Part shown: positions 16,256-23,980 of the stretch, one piece after another | Position numbering within the stretch: the stretch's first letter is position 1 | How the letters are laid out: every line of letters begins with the position of its first letter | Assembly (NCBI GenBank): GCA_003560595.1 | Contig: PWKY01000022.1 | Coordinates: forward strand, 1-63,836 | DNA length: 63,836 bases | Reading direction: 5' to 3' | Source of the DNA: Thermoplasmata archaeon | GTDB lineage: Archaea > Thermoplasmatota > Thermoplasmata > Halarchaeoplasmatales > Halarchaeoplasmataceae | Position numbers and translations under genes: made by a program | Notes under the pieces: generated by a model | Databases searched by the model: none | What the model saw: the letters and a program-made list of their open reading frames with translations, nothing else | Told to the model about the DNA's origin: nothing

Positions 16256-17164
16256 TTATAGTTGGTTGAAAGGATGTTTTTCCGCCACCTCTACACCAAA
16301 ATAGGTTTCCGCCCCTTCACCGACTAGACGGTCGATCATGGCGACCACTGGAAGCTGCTGTCTAGCGTTCTCTATGGGTCCGTAATAGATGAAATCGGCA
16401 CCGAATATGATAGGAGGAACATCAACAGACGCATCGAGTATCGGTGAGACTTTTTCTTTATCTTCGTAACCATTCAGCCAGCCCCACGATTCCACCGCAT
16501 TATGCATGGCACAGCCGGTGGGCAGGCCGAATTCACTCTTGAATACAGGTACTGCCCTAAGGGCTTCACTGGCACCTTCGCCGAAGGGTGTAACAGCGGT
16601 ATCCAGCAGTATGTTTTCTATCGATCCCGACGCTGCTAGCAGTCCGTCGGGCATCAGCTTACTTCCACCTTTGATCATGTTCAAGCGACCCTGTGCGCTG
16701 TTGTCCTGTGGATCATAGGCCAATATCACAGCCGCTTCAGGCGTACATCTTTCCAGGGTCTCCAGCTCATCATCGGTCACACCTAGATTGATGCTGTTGT
16801 AAAGTGTACGATCCAGTGCACCTATCTGTTCCATATGCTCAAGAAGCTTTATCCTCACTTCTGACTCGGGAACATCGAATGAGATCACTCCGTCAACAGC
16901 TTCCAGTACAAAATCCACCTTCCAATGGATCTCTTCTTCGTCGTAGATGAACACATCGACCAAGGTCTGGATGGCAAGTTCATCCGCCGTCTCCTGCTGA
17001 AGATATATCGACCCTTCGATCTTTTCCAAGGACTTTTTCGGGTCTGGGAACTGCCCTTCGTAGAAGGTCGATCCTACCGCTAGTGTAGCTCTCTCTCCCG
17101 GCTGTCCACCCACCTCTATATCACCGAGCTTGTTTACCTTCTGTTCCTTGGCAAATGTAAGCAT
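16256..17164 (-). CDS. mtrH: MtrH-family tetrahydropterin:corrinoid methyltransferase
   Basis: A 302-residue protein matching subunit H of the methyl-tetrahydromethanopterin:coenzyme M methyltransferase. Characteristic segments are GGQPGERATLAVGSTFYEG at the N-terminus, DRTLYNSINLG in the middle, and FGADFIYYGPIENA close to the C-terminus. MtrH transfers the methyl group of methyl-tetrahydropterin to the cobalt of MtrA. No other Mtr subunits (B-G) are encoded nearby, so this is a soluble two-component system and not the sodium-pumping methanogenic complex. The start is directly after the mtrA stop. Whether the carrier is tetrahydrofolate or tetrahydromethanopterin cannot be told from the sequence. 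Confidence 0.93.
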   Translation of the reverse strand: MLTFAKEQKVNKLGDIEVGGQPGERATLAVGSTFYEGQFPDPKKSLEKIEGSIYLQQETADELAIQTLVDVFIYDEEEIHWKVDFVLEAVDGVISFDVPESEVRIKLLEHMEQIGALDRTLYNSINLGVTDDELETLERCTPEAAVILAYDPQDNSAQGRLNMIKGGSKLMPDGLLAASGSIENILLDTAVTPFGEGASEALRAVPVFKSEFGLPTGCAMHNAVESWGWLNGYEDKEKVSPILDASVDVPPIIFGADFIYYGPIENARQQLPVVAMIDRLVGEGAETYFGVEVAEKHPFNQL

Positions 17165-17728
17165 TCAATCCACCTCCATAGATGATATATCGCCCCATGG
17201 GCTCAATTCGATGGATGCATGAAGTGCAGCGGTGCTTCCTTGCATGGATGTGGCCTGCTCTTTGAACTTGATGGCGATGTAGGGTTCACCGAAGGACCCA
17301 GGATCTTTTTCTATCAACTGGTTCACCATCTTCTGTACCTCCTCCTCATTGGATACTCCTATCATATCCTCCACCTCTATCTGTTCCCGGAATCTATCTA
17401 CGGCTCCCTTGTCTAGATTTTCGATATATGGCACAGCTCCCGGTGCCTCTATGATCCTTCCGTTATCGTCTATACCGTTTTCAACCAGGCATATAAGGGT
17501 TTTACCCGAACGGTGTCCACGTATCTCTTTACCACAGATCACTAGAAATCGTATATGGGGATTGGAGATAACGTTTGCCACCACCTTCTCTATACCTAGA
17601 TTTTCGGTCTTCATAGGCCCCCAGATAGCTGCGTTCTTGAAGCTATATCTCTCACTCAACGTGACTACTGCCACTGGTGACTCGGCATCCCCTTCTTTAT
17701 AATCGCCGGACCACGGATACATGCTCAT
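17165..17728 (-). CDS. mtrA: MtrA-type corrinoid protein lacking the membrane anchor
   Basis: A 187-residue corrinoid carrier. The conserved block RFLVICGKEIRGHRSGKTLI contains His72, the equivalent of the lower cobalt ligand of MtrA, followed by APGAVPYIENL. Methanogen MtrA is about 240 residues and ends in a transmembrane helix; this protein stops at SPWGDISSMEVD, with no hydrophobic C-terminus, so it should be soluble. Its start overlaps the metF stop (ATGA) and its stop abuts mtrH, so the three are made together. In this context it would carry the methyl group from MtrH to the short MetE. Confidence 0.93.
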   Translation of the reverse strand: MSMYPWSGDYKEGDAESPVAVVTLSERYSFKNAAIWGPMKTENLGIEKVVANVISNPHIRFLVICGKEIRGHRSGKTLICLVENGIDDNGRIIEAPGAVPYIENLDKGAVDRFREQIEVEDMIGVSNEEEVQKMVNQLIEKDPGSFGEPYIAIKFKEQATSMQGSTAALHASIELSPWGDISSMEVD

Positions 17729-18672
17729 CTCATCCCTCGTATTATCTCGGCGGCCATCTCCTCGGAGCGCATGGGTATGATATGTGCCCCTACTTTGGTA
17801 TACAATCCCTTCTCTTCAACACCCTCTCGTATCTTTCTGTACATATCCTGCACGAACTCTATGGATTCTTTAGAAAAATCATCCGCCTCTATGAGTCTGG
17901 ACTGGACCTTATCAGGTATGTTAACTTGTGGTACCGTATCCGATAAGAACTTCATCTCATCCGGTGAAGCGAAGGGTGCAGTACTAACCAATATGGGAGG
18001 ATGCTTATCGGTCAAGGCTTCCATGGCCTCTATCAAAGAGATCACCTCCCCAGAATCGTAGGTTATCTGTGTCTGGAAGAAATCCACGCCAGCGGTTATC
18101 TTCTTTTCTGCGTATCTTGATTCTTGTGTTCGATTAGGCAGCAGTACACCTCCTACGGTAAAATCCGTAGGTCTTTCCAGTTTTTCGAGTTCTGTAAGAT
18201 ATCTATTCCTTAACCTGGACTGACGTGTAGATAACTCTGGCATCAATTTACCTTTGTTAAGATGTTCTTTTATACCGGTGATCAATTCCAAGGAATTTAT
18301 GGATTCTGGTTTCTCCTCAGCAGGATAATCACCTACTGCCAGGTCACCGGTCATGGCTAATACGTTCCTTAAACCAAGGCTGTCTGCACCTAAGAGCCAT
18401 TTCTGAAGACCGCTGAGAGCTGAATCCCGGCAAGTAAGATGTGGTATGGTCTCTATGCCCAGTTCTTTTTGGAGCAAGTATGCGTAGGGTGCTGGATCTA
18501 TCCTTACTTTACCCACAGGATTGTTACACACGTTCACGGCTATGATACGGTCCAAGAAGTCGAATCTTGATATCCTGTCTATGTATTCATCAACGTTTCC
18601 TCCCCTTGGTGATGGGACTTCGTAGGTGATGGGGAAATCCACCCTATCTATAATCTTCAATAGATCGTTCAT
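17725..18672 (-). CDS. metF: Methylenetetrahydropterin reductase, MetF family
   Basis: A 315-residue TIM-barrel flavoprotein of the MTHFR family. It shows ITYEVPSPRGGNVDEYIDRI at the N-terminus, the catalytic-site segment PHLTCRDS, and LAMTGDLAVGDYP, which contains the substrate-binding Asp. It reduces methylene- to methyl-tetrahydropterin. Archaeal MetF proteins of this size lack the regulatory C-terminus of the human enzyme. It is the first gene of the five-gene methyl operon; a TATA box lies 27 bp upstream of ATG 18672, so the start is secure and the mRNA is probably leaderless. The F420-dependent Mer that methanogens use is not present here. Confidence 0.9.
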   Translation of the reverse strand: MNDLLKIIDRVDFPITYEVPSPRGGNVDEYIDRISRFDFLDRIIAVNVCNNPVGKVRIDPAPYAYLLQKELGIETIPHLTCRDSALSGLQKWLLGADSLGLRNVLAMTGDLAVGDYPAEEKPESINSLELITGIKEHLNKGKLMPELSTRQSRLRNRYLTELEKLERPTDFTVGGVLLPNRTQESRYAEKKITAGVDFFQTQITYDSGEVISLIEAMEALTDKHPPILVSTAPFASPDEMKFLSDTVPQVNIPDKVQSRLIEADDFSKESIEFVQDMYRKIREGVEEKGLYTKVGAHIIPMRSEEMAAEIIRGMR

Positions 18673-18695
18673 GGTTTATTAATCAACTGCGGCGT

Positions 18696-18703
18696 ATTTA
18701 AAT
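18696..18703 (-). promoter_or_regulatory. TATA box of the metF-mtrAH-metE-DUF4346 operon
   Basis: TTTAAATA on the minus strand is centred 27 bp upstream of the metF ATG, so transcription should start at the first base of the start codon. It faces the divergent promoter at 18743-18750 with about 40 bp between the boxes, enough for shared regulation. Confidence 0.75.
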
Positions 18704-18742
18704 ATTGTGCAGTAAAAAATAAAAACGGGGCGCCGGAAAAAT

Positions 18743-18750
18743 CTTTATAA
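18743..18750 (+). promoter_or_regulatory. TATA box of the 137-residue protein gene
   Basis: CTTTATAA is centred 27 bp upstream of ATG 18774. This matches leaderless transcription and fixes the start of the gene. Confidence 0.7.
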
Positions 18751-18773
18751 GCAAGCAAAGCTATGATAACTAT

Positions 18774-19187
18774 ATGGAGGACACTGATCCGTCAGATGAT
18801 CCAAAATTGTGCGAACACAAAAGCGGAGGTAACGAATGGCTTCCTATCCTTAAGGGCCATGAAGAGGATATTTTAGCCCTGCATCCATACTGCGGGTCGT
18901 GTGGACTAGTACGTAACATAGGTCCGGATCGAGCCAAAAGGGTGGGCCGTTATACCGAAGCACTATCTGAGGTCGAACGCTTTTTGAAGCATGAAAGTGA
19001 AAAGGGAGCCAGATACAAACTGACTGAATGCCAGAAAAGGTTGATAGTTAAAACCATGGAACAGGACGATATCTTCACAGATCTCTACGGTACACTAGCT
19101 TCTGCCCAAGAGGAAAGGTTTGTGGAGATAGTTCAAAAATACAGACCGGATCTAAAAAAGTGTGAAATAGAGTATCACTTGGATTGA
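18774..19187 (+). CDS. Archaeal protein with possible zinc-ribbon
   Basis: A 137-residue soluble protein, mostly helical. The N-terminal half contains CEH near residue 13 and CGSC near residue 41, which together could form a treble-clef or ribbon-like zinc site; a third pair, Cys83 and Cys130, is isolated. The C-terminal half is helical and charged. I do not recognise a family. The start is fixed by a TATA box 27 bp upstream. It is divergent from the metF operon and is followed by a glycosyltransferase gene 27 bp downstream. Confidence 0.7.
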   Translation: MEDTDPSDDPKLCEHKSGGNEWLPILKGHEEDILALHPYCGSCGLVRNIGPDRAKRVGRYTEALSEVERFLKHESEKGARYKLTECQKRLIVKTMEQDDIFTDLYGTLASAQEERFVEIVQKYRPDLKKCEIEYHLD

Positions 19188-19214
19188 TTTTTTAACAAAT
19201 GATGGTGTGACAAG

Positions 19215-19865
19215 ATGACCTCTATATCTATTATTATTCCGACCTTAAACGAATGCCAAGGTATAGAGGAAGTCATGGAAAGGATACCACGGGATAAGTT
19301 GAGCCAGATGGGTTACAGAGTTGAGGTTCTTGTGGTGGACGGTGGTTCAACCGATGGAACACTGGATCTGGTCAACGATGAGTACCTGTGTGTCCATCCC
19401 GGGGGAAAGGCCGAGGCTGTAAGGAAGGGACTCCAAGAAACGGAAGGCGAGCTCGTCTTCCTTATAGATGGTGATGGATCATATCCCCCTGAGGTCATAC
19501 CGGATATGGTAAAGCTCCTTGAGAACGGTAACAGCATGGTCATCGGCTCGAGGTTTAAGGGAAGTATGGAAAAAGGGTCCATGAGTATTATGAACAGGTT
19601 CGGGAACCGGGTACTCACTTGGATCGCAAATAGACTTTATCCTGAGAAAACCAGTGACCTGTGTACCGGATTGAGGGGTATGGGTAGAAAGTACCTAAAT
19701 GATATACCCGGAGAAGGTTTTCAGATAGAAGCGGGTATACATACTTTACTGGCTGGTAAAGGTATCGCGGAGCTACCTATAGATTACAAACCCAGGAAGG
19801 GATATTCCAAGCTTAGAACAAGAGATGGATTCAGGATAGCATGTTTGTTGATATCCAATAGATGA
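19215..19865 (+). CDS. GT2 glycosyltransferase, dolichyl-phosphate mannosyl/glucosyltransferase type
   Basis: A 216-residue family 2 glycosyltransferase with the GT-A fold. SIIIPTLNE opens the nucleotide-binding domain, VVDGGSTDGT gives the first acidic motif, and DGDGSYPPE is the metal-binding DxD. The segment GFQIEAGIHTLLAGKG matches the acceptor loop of DPM1/DpgD-like enzymes, which move a sugar from a nucleotide to dolichyl phosphate for protein N-glycosylation. The C-terminus is not strongly hydrophobic, so it is the short soluble type. The start follows GGTG about 8 nt upstream. Confidence 0.88.
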   Translation: MTSISIIIPTLNECQGIEEVMERIPRDKLSQMGYRVEVLVVDGGSTDGTLDLVNDEYLCVHPGGKAEAVRKGLQETEGELVFLIDGDGSYPPEVIPDMVKLLENGNSMVIGSRFKGSMEKGSMSIMNRFGNRVLTWIANRLYPEKTSDLCTGLRGMGRKYLNDIPGEGFQIEAGIHTLLAGKGIAELPIDYKPRKGYSKLRTRDGFRIACLLISNR

Positions 19866-19890
19866 AAAAATCAAAAAAAAAAGAAAAAAG
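19865..19890 (-). terminator. Oligo-T terminator of the proline/glutamine-rich membrane protein gene
   Basis: The minus strand reads a long, nearly pure T tract (complement of the A-runs at 19865-19890) directly after the stop of the 19904-20386 gene. Archaeal RNA polymerase terminates at such tracts. The tract begins at the end of the convergent GT2 gene. Confidence 0.6.
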
Positions 19891-19903
19891 GGGTTTGATA
19901 AAT

Positions 19904-20386
19904 TTAGAAGAACCAACCTGGGCCTGCGGTTGCACCGAATTCCAGTCCGATTGGGAAGTATCCCACTACGATCAGCACGAGTGCGAAACCTACCATGCCC
20001 ACACGCATCCATTTATCCCAATCATCTCTGTATAATGCACCTAACAGCATCATGCCAGCAACGATGAAAACACCGATGTCTTTCAGGATGTTTCCTACGT
20101 TTATTATGTCATTTATGGTACCTGCACTGTCGCTGAACGTAGCAGAGTGTACAAGTATCGCCCCTATCATTATTATCAATAATCCTAACATGATAGCCAT
20201 GGTTAGGGTTTTATCAGAGGCTAGACCTTTGAAAAAATCTCTAGGCGGGTGCTGTTGTGGTGGTGGCTGCTGCCAACCCTGCTGAGGAGGCTGCTGTTGT
20301 TGTGGCTGCTGCTGCCAATCCTGCTGAGGCGGTTGTTGCTCTCCACCAGGGGGATTATTTTGTTGATTTTGCTCGTATTCATTCAT
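19904..20386 (-). CDS. Membrane protein with Gln/Pro-rich N-terminal tail
   Basis: A 160-residue protein. Residues 1-50 are a low-complexity cytoplasmic-type tail dominated by Q and P (repeats like QQPPQQGWQQ), similar to tails that recruit partners in other membrane proteins. The remainder contains three to four hydrophobic helices (about 62-82, 100-122 and 130-150). It ends in GPGWFF. No family recognised. Transcribed divergently from the DUF599 gene and terminated by an oligo-T run. Confidence 0.75.
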   Translation of the reverse strand: MNEYEQNQQNNPPGGEQQPPQQDWQQQPQQQQPPQQGWQQPPPQQHPPRDFFKGLASDKTLTMAIMLGLLIIMIGAILVHSATFSDSAGTINDIINVGNILKDIGVFIVAGMMLLGALYRDDWDKWMRVGMVGFALVLIVVGYFPIGLEFGATAGPGWFF

Positions 20387-20453
20387 GTTATATCACTGCC
20401 AAGGGATAAGTTTTAATGTATAAATATCTTATGTATGTGTAAGGTAACGTATC

Positions 20454-21059
20454 ATGAACATACTCTCCATGCTGCTGATATCTGTCTACGCCATCTGCCT
20501 TTGGCTGTATCATTACGCTTATTTTTACATAACTGAGAAAAAAGACGTTCTGACAAGACGCAACCTTATAAACAACGCCATCGTCAGCTGGTTTGATATA
20601 GCCTTAGAAGAAAGGGATCATCTACTGGTGATCCACCAACTTCGTAACGTGATAATGTCGGTCACATTCCTTGCAACCACCTCTGTACTGCTCCTCGGTC
20701 TTCTTTTTGGTTTCAGTGCTTCTAGTCTCCCCGGTCCCTTGGAAGTCGGTGTTTATCCTACCTGGTTGATCACGTTCACTTTGATATATTCGTTTTTTAA
20801 CTTCCTGCAATGCTTACGCCATTTTACACGTATCACGTTCTTGATACGCAGTGCACCGGATGAACTGGAAGCCATAAGCGGGGAGAAGGCGGAGATCTAC
20901 TTGGCTGGCTTATTTATACGTGGAAATCGTGAGTTCACTCTAGGAAGAAGAAGTATGCTGTACGCTATCGTAGCCCTGACCTGGTTATTGAATCCCTGGG
21001 TATTCCTATTTCTAACCATAGGGATGACCCTTCTGTTCATCATCTCTTATGATTTCTGA
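20454..21059 (+). CDS. DUF599-like membrane protein
   Basis: A 201-residue protein with about five transmembrane helices. The segment HQLRNVIMSVTFLATTSVLL and the C-terminal GRRSMLYAIVALTWLLNPW match the pattern of DUF599 proteins. Function is unknown. A TATA-like gtataaata lies about 28 bp upstream of ATG 20454. It is a single-gene unit followed by the lar operon. Confidence 0.72.
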   Translation: MNILSMLLISVYAICLWLYHYAYFYITEKKDVLTRRNLINNAIVSWFDIALEERDHLLVIHQLRNVIMSVTFLATTSVLLLGLLFGFSASSLPGPLEVGVYPTWLITFTLIYSFFNFLQCLRHFTRITFLIRSAPDELEAISGEKAEIYLAGLFIRGNREFTLGRRSMLYAIVALTWLLNPWVFLFLTIGMTLLFIISYDF

Positions 21060-21127
21060 TCTGTTGTTCTTACTGTAAATCGACAAAAGGCTTATCTACT
21101 TTTTTTACTCTACGTGATGAGAGTATC

Positions 21128-21928
21128 ATGGACGAAGATGTGCTGGAGAGACTTTTAGAAGATGTTAAACAGGGAACGGTCAGCGTCGAGGATGCAAAAC
21201 AGATCCTAGATGACACGGGTTACGAGAACTTTGGATTTGCTCGCATCGACCACCACCGTACTCGAAGAAAGGGGTTTCCGGAAGTGATATACTGTCCCGG
21301 GAAGACCGTATCACAGATAGTAAAGATAGCTGAGAGTTTACTCGGTGAACAGGACACCCTCCTGGCAACTAGAGCAGATGAAGATATTTACACAGCTTTG
21401 AAAGGGAGCTTTCCTAGATTGGAGTATAACAGAGAAGGAAGGGTCGTTTATACTCCCATAGATAGCTCGTCTGATAGAAGCATACTGGTGATAACCGCCG
21501 GTACTTCAGATATACCCGTAGCGGAAGAAGCAGTAGTGACCGCACAGGTCATGGGCTGCAGTGTGGAGAGGCTTTACGACGTAGGTGTAGCCGGTGTTCA
21601 CAGACTGCTTGATAATAAAGATAAGATGGATGAGGCAACGGTTATAATCGTGGTCGCAGGTATGGAAGGTGCACTTGCTAGTGTGGTAGGAGGTTTGGTC
21701 GGTGCTCCTGTCATCGCCGTACCCACCAGCGTGGGATATGGAGCTAGCTTCCAGGGTTTATCTGCATTACTCACCATGCTCAACAGCTGTGCATCCGGTG
21801 TCACCGTTGTGAACATAGACAACGGATTCGGTGCGGGATATGCCGCCTCTCAGATAGTGCATCTTGCTGAACAAAGAAACGAGGATCATAGTTGCAACTG
21901 CAGTGGAGGATGCGGTCATGACGAGTGA
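21128..21928 (+). CDS. larB: Nickel-pincer cofactor biosynthesis protein LarB
   Basis: A 266-residue homologue of LarB, which carboxylates and hydrolyses nicotinate adenine dinucleotide in the first step of nickel-pincer nucleotide synthesis. The C-terminal half is the AIR-carboxylase-like domain (GTSDIPVAEEAVVTAQVMGC, then VPTSVGYGASFQG). An unusual tail, HSCNCSGGCGHDE at about 254-266, has three cysteines and two histidines that may bind metal. The larC ATG lies inside its 3' end (11-bp overlap). Confidence 0.93.
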   Translation: MDEDVLERLLEDVKQGTVSVEDAKQILDDTGYENFGFARIDHHRTRRKGFPEVIYCPGKTVSQIVKIAESLLGEQDTLLATRADEDIYTALKGSFPRLEYNREGRVVYTPIDSSSDRSILVITAGTSDIPVAEEAVVTAQVMGCSVERLYDVGVAGVHRLLDNKDKMDEATVIIVVAGMEGALASVVGGLVGAPVIAVPTSVGYGASFQGLSALLTMLNSCASGVTVVNIDNGFGAGYAASQIVHLAEQRNEDHSCNCSGGCGHDE

Positions 21929-23105
21929 ATACAATATCTACCTTGACTGCTTCTCCGGCGCAAGCGGTGATATGATAATCGGAGCCCTGCTGGACACAGG
22001 TATGGGTGATATATCATATCTGAAAGAGGAGTTGAACAAGGTCGGGATAGAAGATTACTCTATAGATGTAAAGAAGGTAACACGTGGTGGGATATCTGGT
22101 ACCAAGTTTACCGTGATGGATGAAGGGGTGACTCAACCCATGAGAACTCTTCCGGACCTGCTTAAATTAGTCCAGGAGAGTGATCTATCTGAATGGGTCA
22201 AAGAAAAAGCCGGCGATATTTTTACGAACCTAGCCAAAGCCGAGGCGAAAGTACACGATATACATATGGATAAAGTGCACTTTCACGAGGTGGGTGCGGT
22301 GGACACACTGGTTGATGTATTGGGTTCGTTGATACTTATGGAGAAGATGGGAGTCGAAGGGATATCTGCATCCAAGGTACATACCGGGATCGGGTTCATC
22401 GACTGCGAGCATGGGACCTTACCGGTGCCGGCACCGGCTACCCTGGAACTTCTCAAAGGTGTGCCGGTTTACTCATCAGGTGTTGAAAGCGAACTGGTGA
22501 CTCCTACTGGGGCTGCTTTATTGAAAACACTTTCCTCCTCATTCGGTGATATGCCCGACGGAGAGGTTGTTTCGGTGGGATATGGAGCCGGTTACAAGGA
22601 ATTAGACCAACCGAATCTTCTTCGAGCGGTATGGCTGAAAAAGATAAAAAACAGCATGATGCCAAAGATAACTGTACTGGAAACCAATATCGATGATATG
22701 AATCCAGAGGTTTACTCATATCTTTTTGAAAAGCTGTTCGAAGCAGGAGCACTCGATGTGGCCCTCACTCCGATATACATGAAAAAGAATCGACCAGCTT
22801 CGAAATTGACGGTCCTCTGCAACTCGGAGATAACCGACTCGTTACTCGATATATTATTGAAAGAGACCTCCACCTTTGGCGTTCGCATCTTGGAAGGTAA
22901 CAGGATCTGCCTAGAACGAGAGATCGTTGAAGTGGAAACGAGATACGGTGCTCTCAAGGTAAAGGTTGGATCAAGAGATGGAAAACCCATGACCATATCT
23001 CCGGAATACGATCACTGTGCAGAGATCGCTAGAAAAGAAGGTGTTGCACTCAGAGAAGTGTATCGGGCAGCCATCCGATCTGCTGAGGAGATCTACAGGG
23101 TGTAG
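21918..23105 (+). CDS. larC: Nickel insertion protein LarC
   Basis: A 395-residue homologue of LarC, the CTP-dependent cyclometallase that inserts nickel into the pincer precursor. It opens with the family signature YLDCFSGASGDMIIGALLD and continues with KVHFHEVGAVDTLVDVLG, where histidines probably contact nickel, and a C-terminal EVETRYGALKVKV domain. In some bacteria LarC is split and joined by frameshifting; here it is one continuous frame. ATG 21918 is chosen over an in-frame upstream TTG at 21864 because it gives the canonical N-terminus and a usual overlap with larB. Confidence 0.94.
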   Translation: MTSEYNIYLDCFSGASGDMIIGALLDTGMGDISYLKEELNKVGIEDYSIDVKKVTRGGISGTKFTVMDEGVTQPMRTLPDLLKLVQESDLSEWVKEKAGDIFTNLAKAEAKVHDIHMDKVHFHEVGAVDTLVDVLGSLILMEKMGVEGISASKVHTGIGFIDCEHGTLPVPAPATLELLKGVPVYSSGVESELVTPTGAALLKTLSSSFGDMPDGEVVSVGYGAGYKELDQPNLLRAVWLKKIKNSMMPKITVLETNIDDMNPEVYSYLFEKLFEAGALDVALTPIYMKKNRPASKLTVLCNSEITDSLLDILLKETSTFGVRILEGNRICLEREIVEVETRYGALKVKVGSRDGKPMTISPEYDHCAEIARKEGVALREVYRAAIRSAEEIYRV

Positions 23106-23109
23106 GTAT

Positions 23110-23904
23110 ATGGAAGAAGAGTACAGCAAGTTAAGAAGCCGATTGAAAAAGCTATCCAAAGCAGCGGTTGCTTTCTCAGGAGGCGTTGACAGCTCCTTTT
23201 TACTCAAGGTAAGCTCAGATGTACTTGGGAAAGATAAGGTGGTAGCACTGACTGCACGCTCTCCGTTCACGTTCGAAGAAGAATTACAGAAGGCGAAAGA
23301 GACGGCAGAAAAGATCGGAGTCGAACATGTGATCTTGGATATACCTGTTCTTAACGATAAGACGATCCGAGACAATCCTAAAGACCGCTGCTACTACTGT
23401 AAGAAAAAGATATTCACTTCATTTCTCGAGCTTCTGGAAAGTGATTTTGAAGGAGAGCCCGTTTTGATAGAAGGGACGAACCTAGACGACGTAGGCTCAT
23501 ACAGACCGGGAAGAAAAGCTATCGAAGAACTAGAGGTTCGTTCACCTCTGATGGAGAGCGGTCTGGATAAAGAGATGATCCGTTCGCTGTCTAAAGACCT
23601 CGGCCTTACGTCCTGGGATCATCCATCACAGTCCTGCTTAGCCACACGTTTTCCTTATGATACAGTGTTAACCGAGAATGAACTGAGTAAGGTGGAGGAA
23701 GGAGAAGCTTATCTGAAAAAGCTGGGATTCCAAGATTGCAGACTGCGAATCCATGGTAACGTCGCACGTATCGAGTTACCAAAGTCGCAAATGGAACGCC
23801 TCATGGCAAATCCATCTAAAATCGTCCGAAGAATGAAGTCACTTGGATTTACATACATAACCCTGGACCTTGAGGGGCTGAGAAGCGGCAGTATGGACCT
23901 ATGA
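23110..23904 (+). CDS. larE: Sulfur transferase LarE, three-cysteine type
   Basis: A 264-residue PP-loop ATPase that adenylates the pincer precursor and inserts sulfur. The PP-loop SGGVDSS is at residues 23-29. Cysteines are present at 94 and 97 (DRCYYCK) and 176 (SQSCLATR). The single-cysteine Lactiplantibacillus LarE sacrifices Cys176, whereas enzymes with all three cysteines hold a [4Fe-4S] cluster and can act catalytically; this protein has the three-cysteine arrangement. ATG 23110 is chosen because it follows the larC stop by 4 bp; the frame extends upstream inside larC but that part has no homology. Confidence 0.93.
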   Translation: MEEEYSKLRSRLKKLSKAAVAFSGGVDSSFLLKVSSDVLGKDKVVALTARSPFTFEEELQKAKETAEKIGVEHVILDIPVLNDKTIRDNPKDRCYYCKKKIFTSFLELLESDFEGEPVLIEGTNLDDVGSYRPGRKAIEELEVRSPLMESGLDKEMIRSLSKDLGLTSWDHPSQSCLATRFPYDTVLTENELSKVEEGEAYLKKLGFQDCRLRIHGNVARIELPKSQMERLMANPSKIVRRMKSLGFTYITLDLEGLRSGSMDL

Positions 23905-23946
23905 TCGAAGCGAGCTGATGTATCATCTCTGACAAATCACCGTTAC

Positions 23947-23955
23947 CTTTAAATA
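23947..23955 (+). promoter_or_regulatory. TATA box of the HTH regulator gene
   Basis: CTTTAAATA lies about 28 bp upstream of the paired GTG-ATG start at 23978-23983. It supports a leaderless transcript and a short N-terminus. Confidence 0.65.
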
Positions 23956-23980
23956 GAATTTCTAGCTAATTTAAATAGTG

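Noticed and set aside
15014-18672. Evidence for methanogenesis from mtrA and mtrH.
   Set aside because: No mtrB-G, mcr or hdr genes are present, MtrA lacks its membrane anchor, and the operon contains metF and metE, which point to methionine synthesis.
21864-21917. Longer N-terminus for LarC starting from TTG 21864.
   Set aside because: It would overlap larB by 65 bp and adds residues that are not part of the family; ATG 21918 gives the canonical start.
23017-23109. Longer N-terminus for LarE inside larC.
   Set aside because: The added residues show no homology and the ATG at 23110 directly follows the larC stop.
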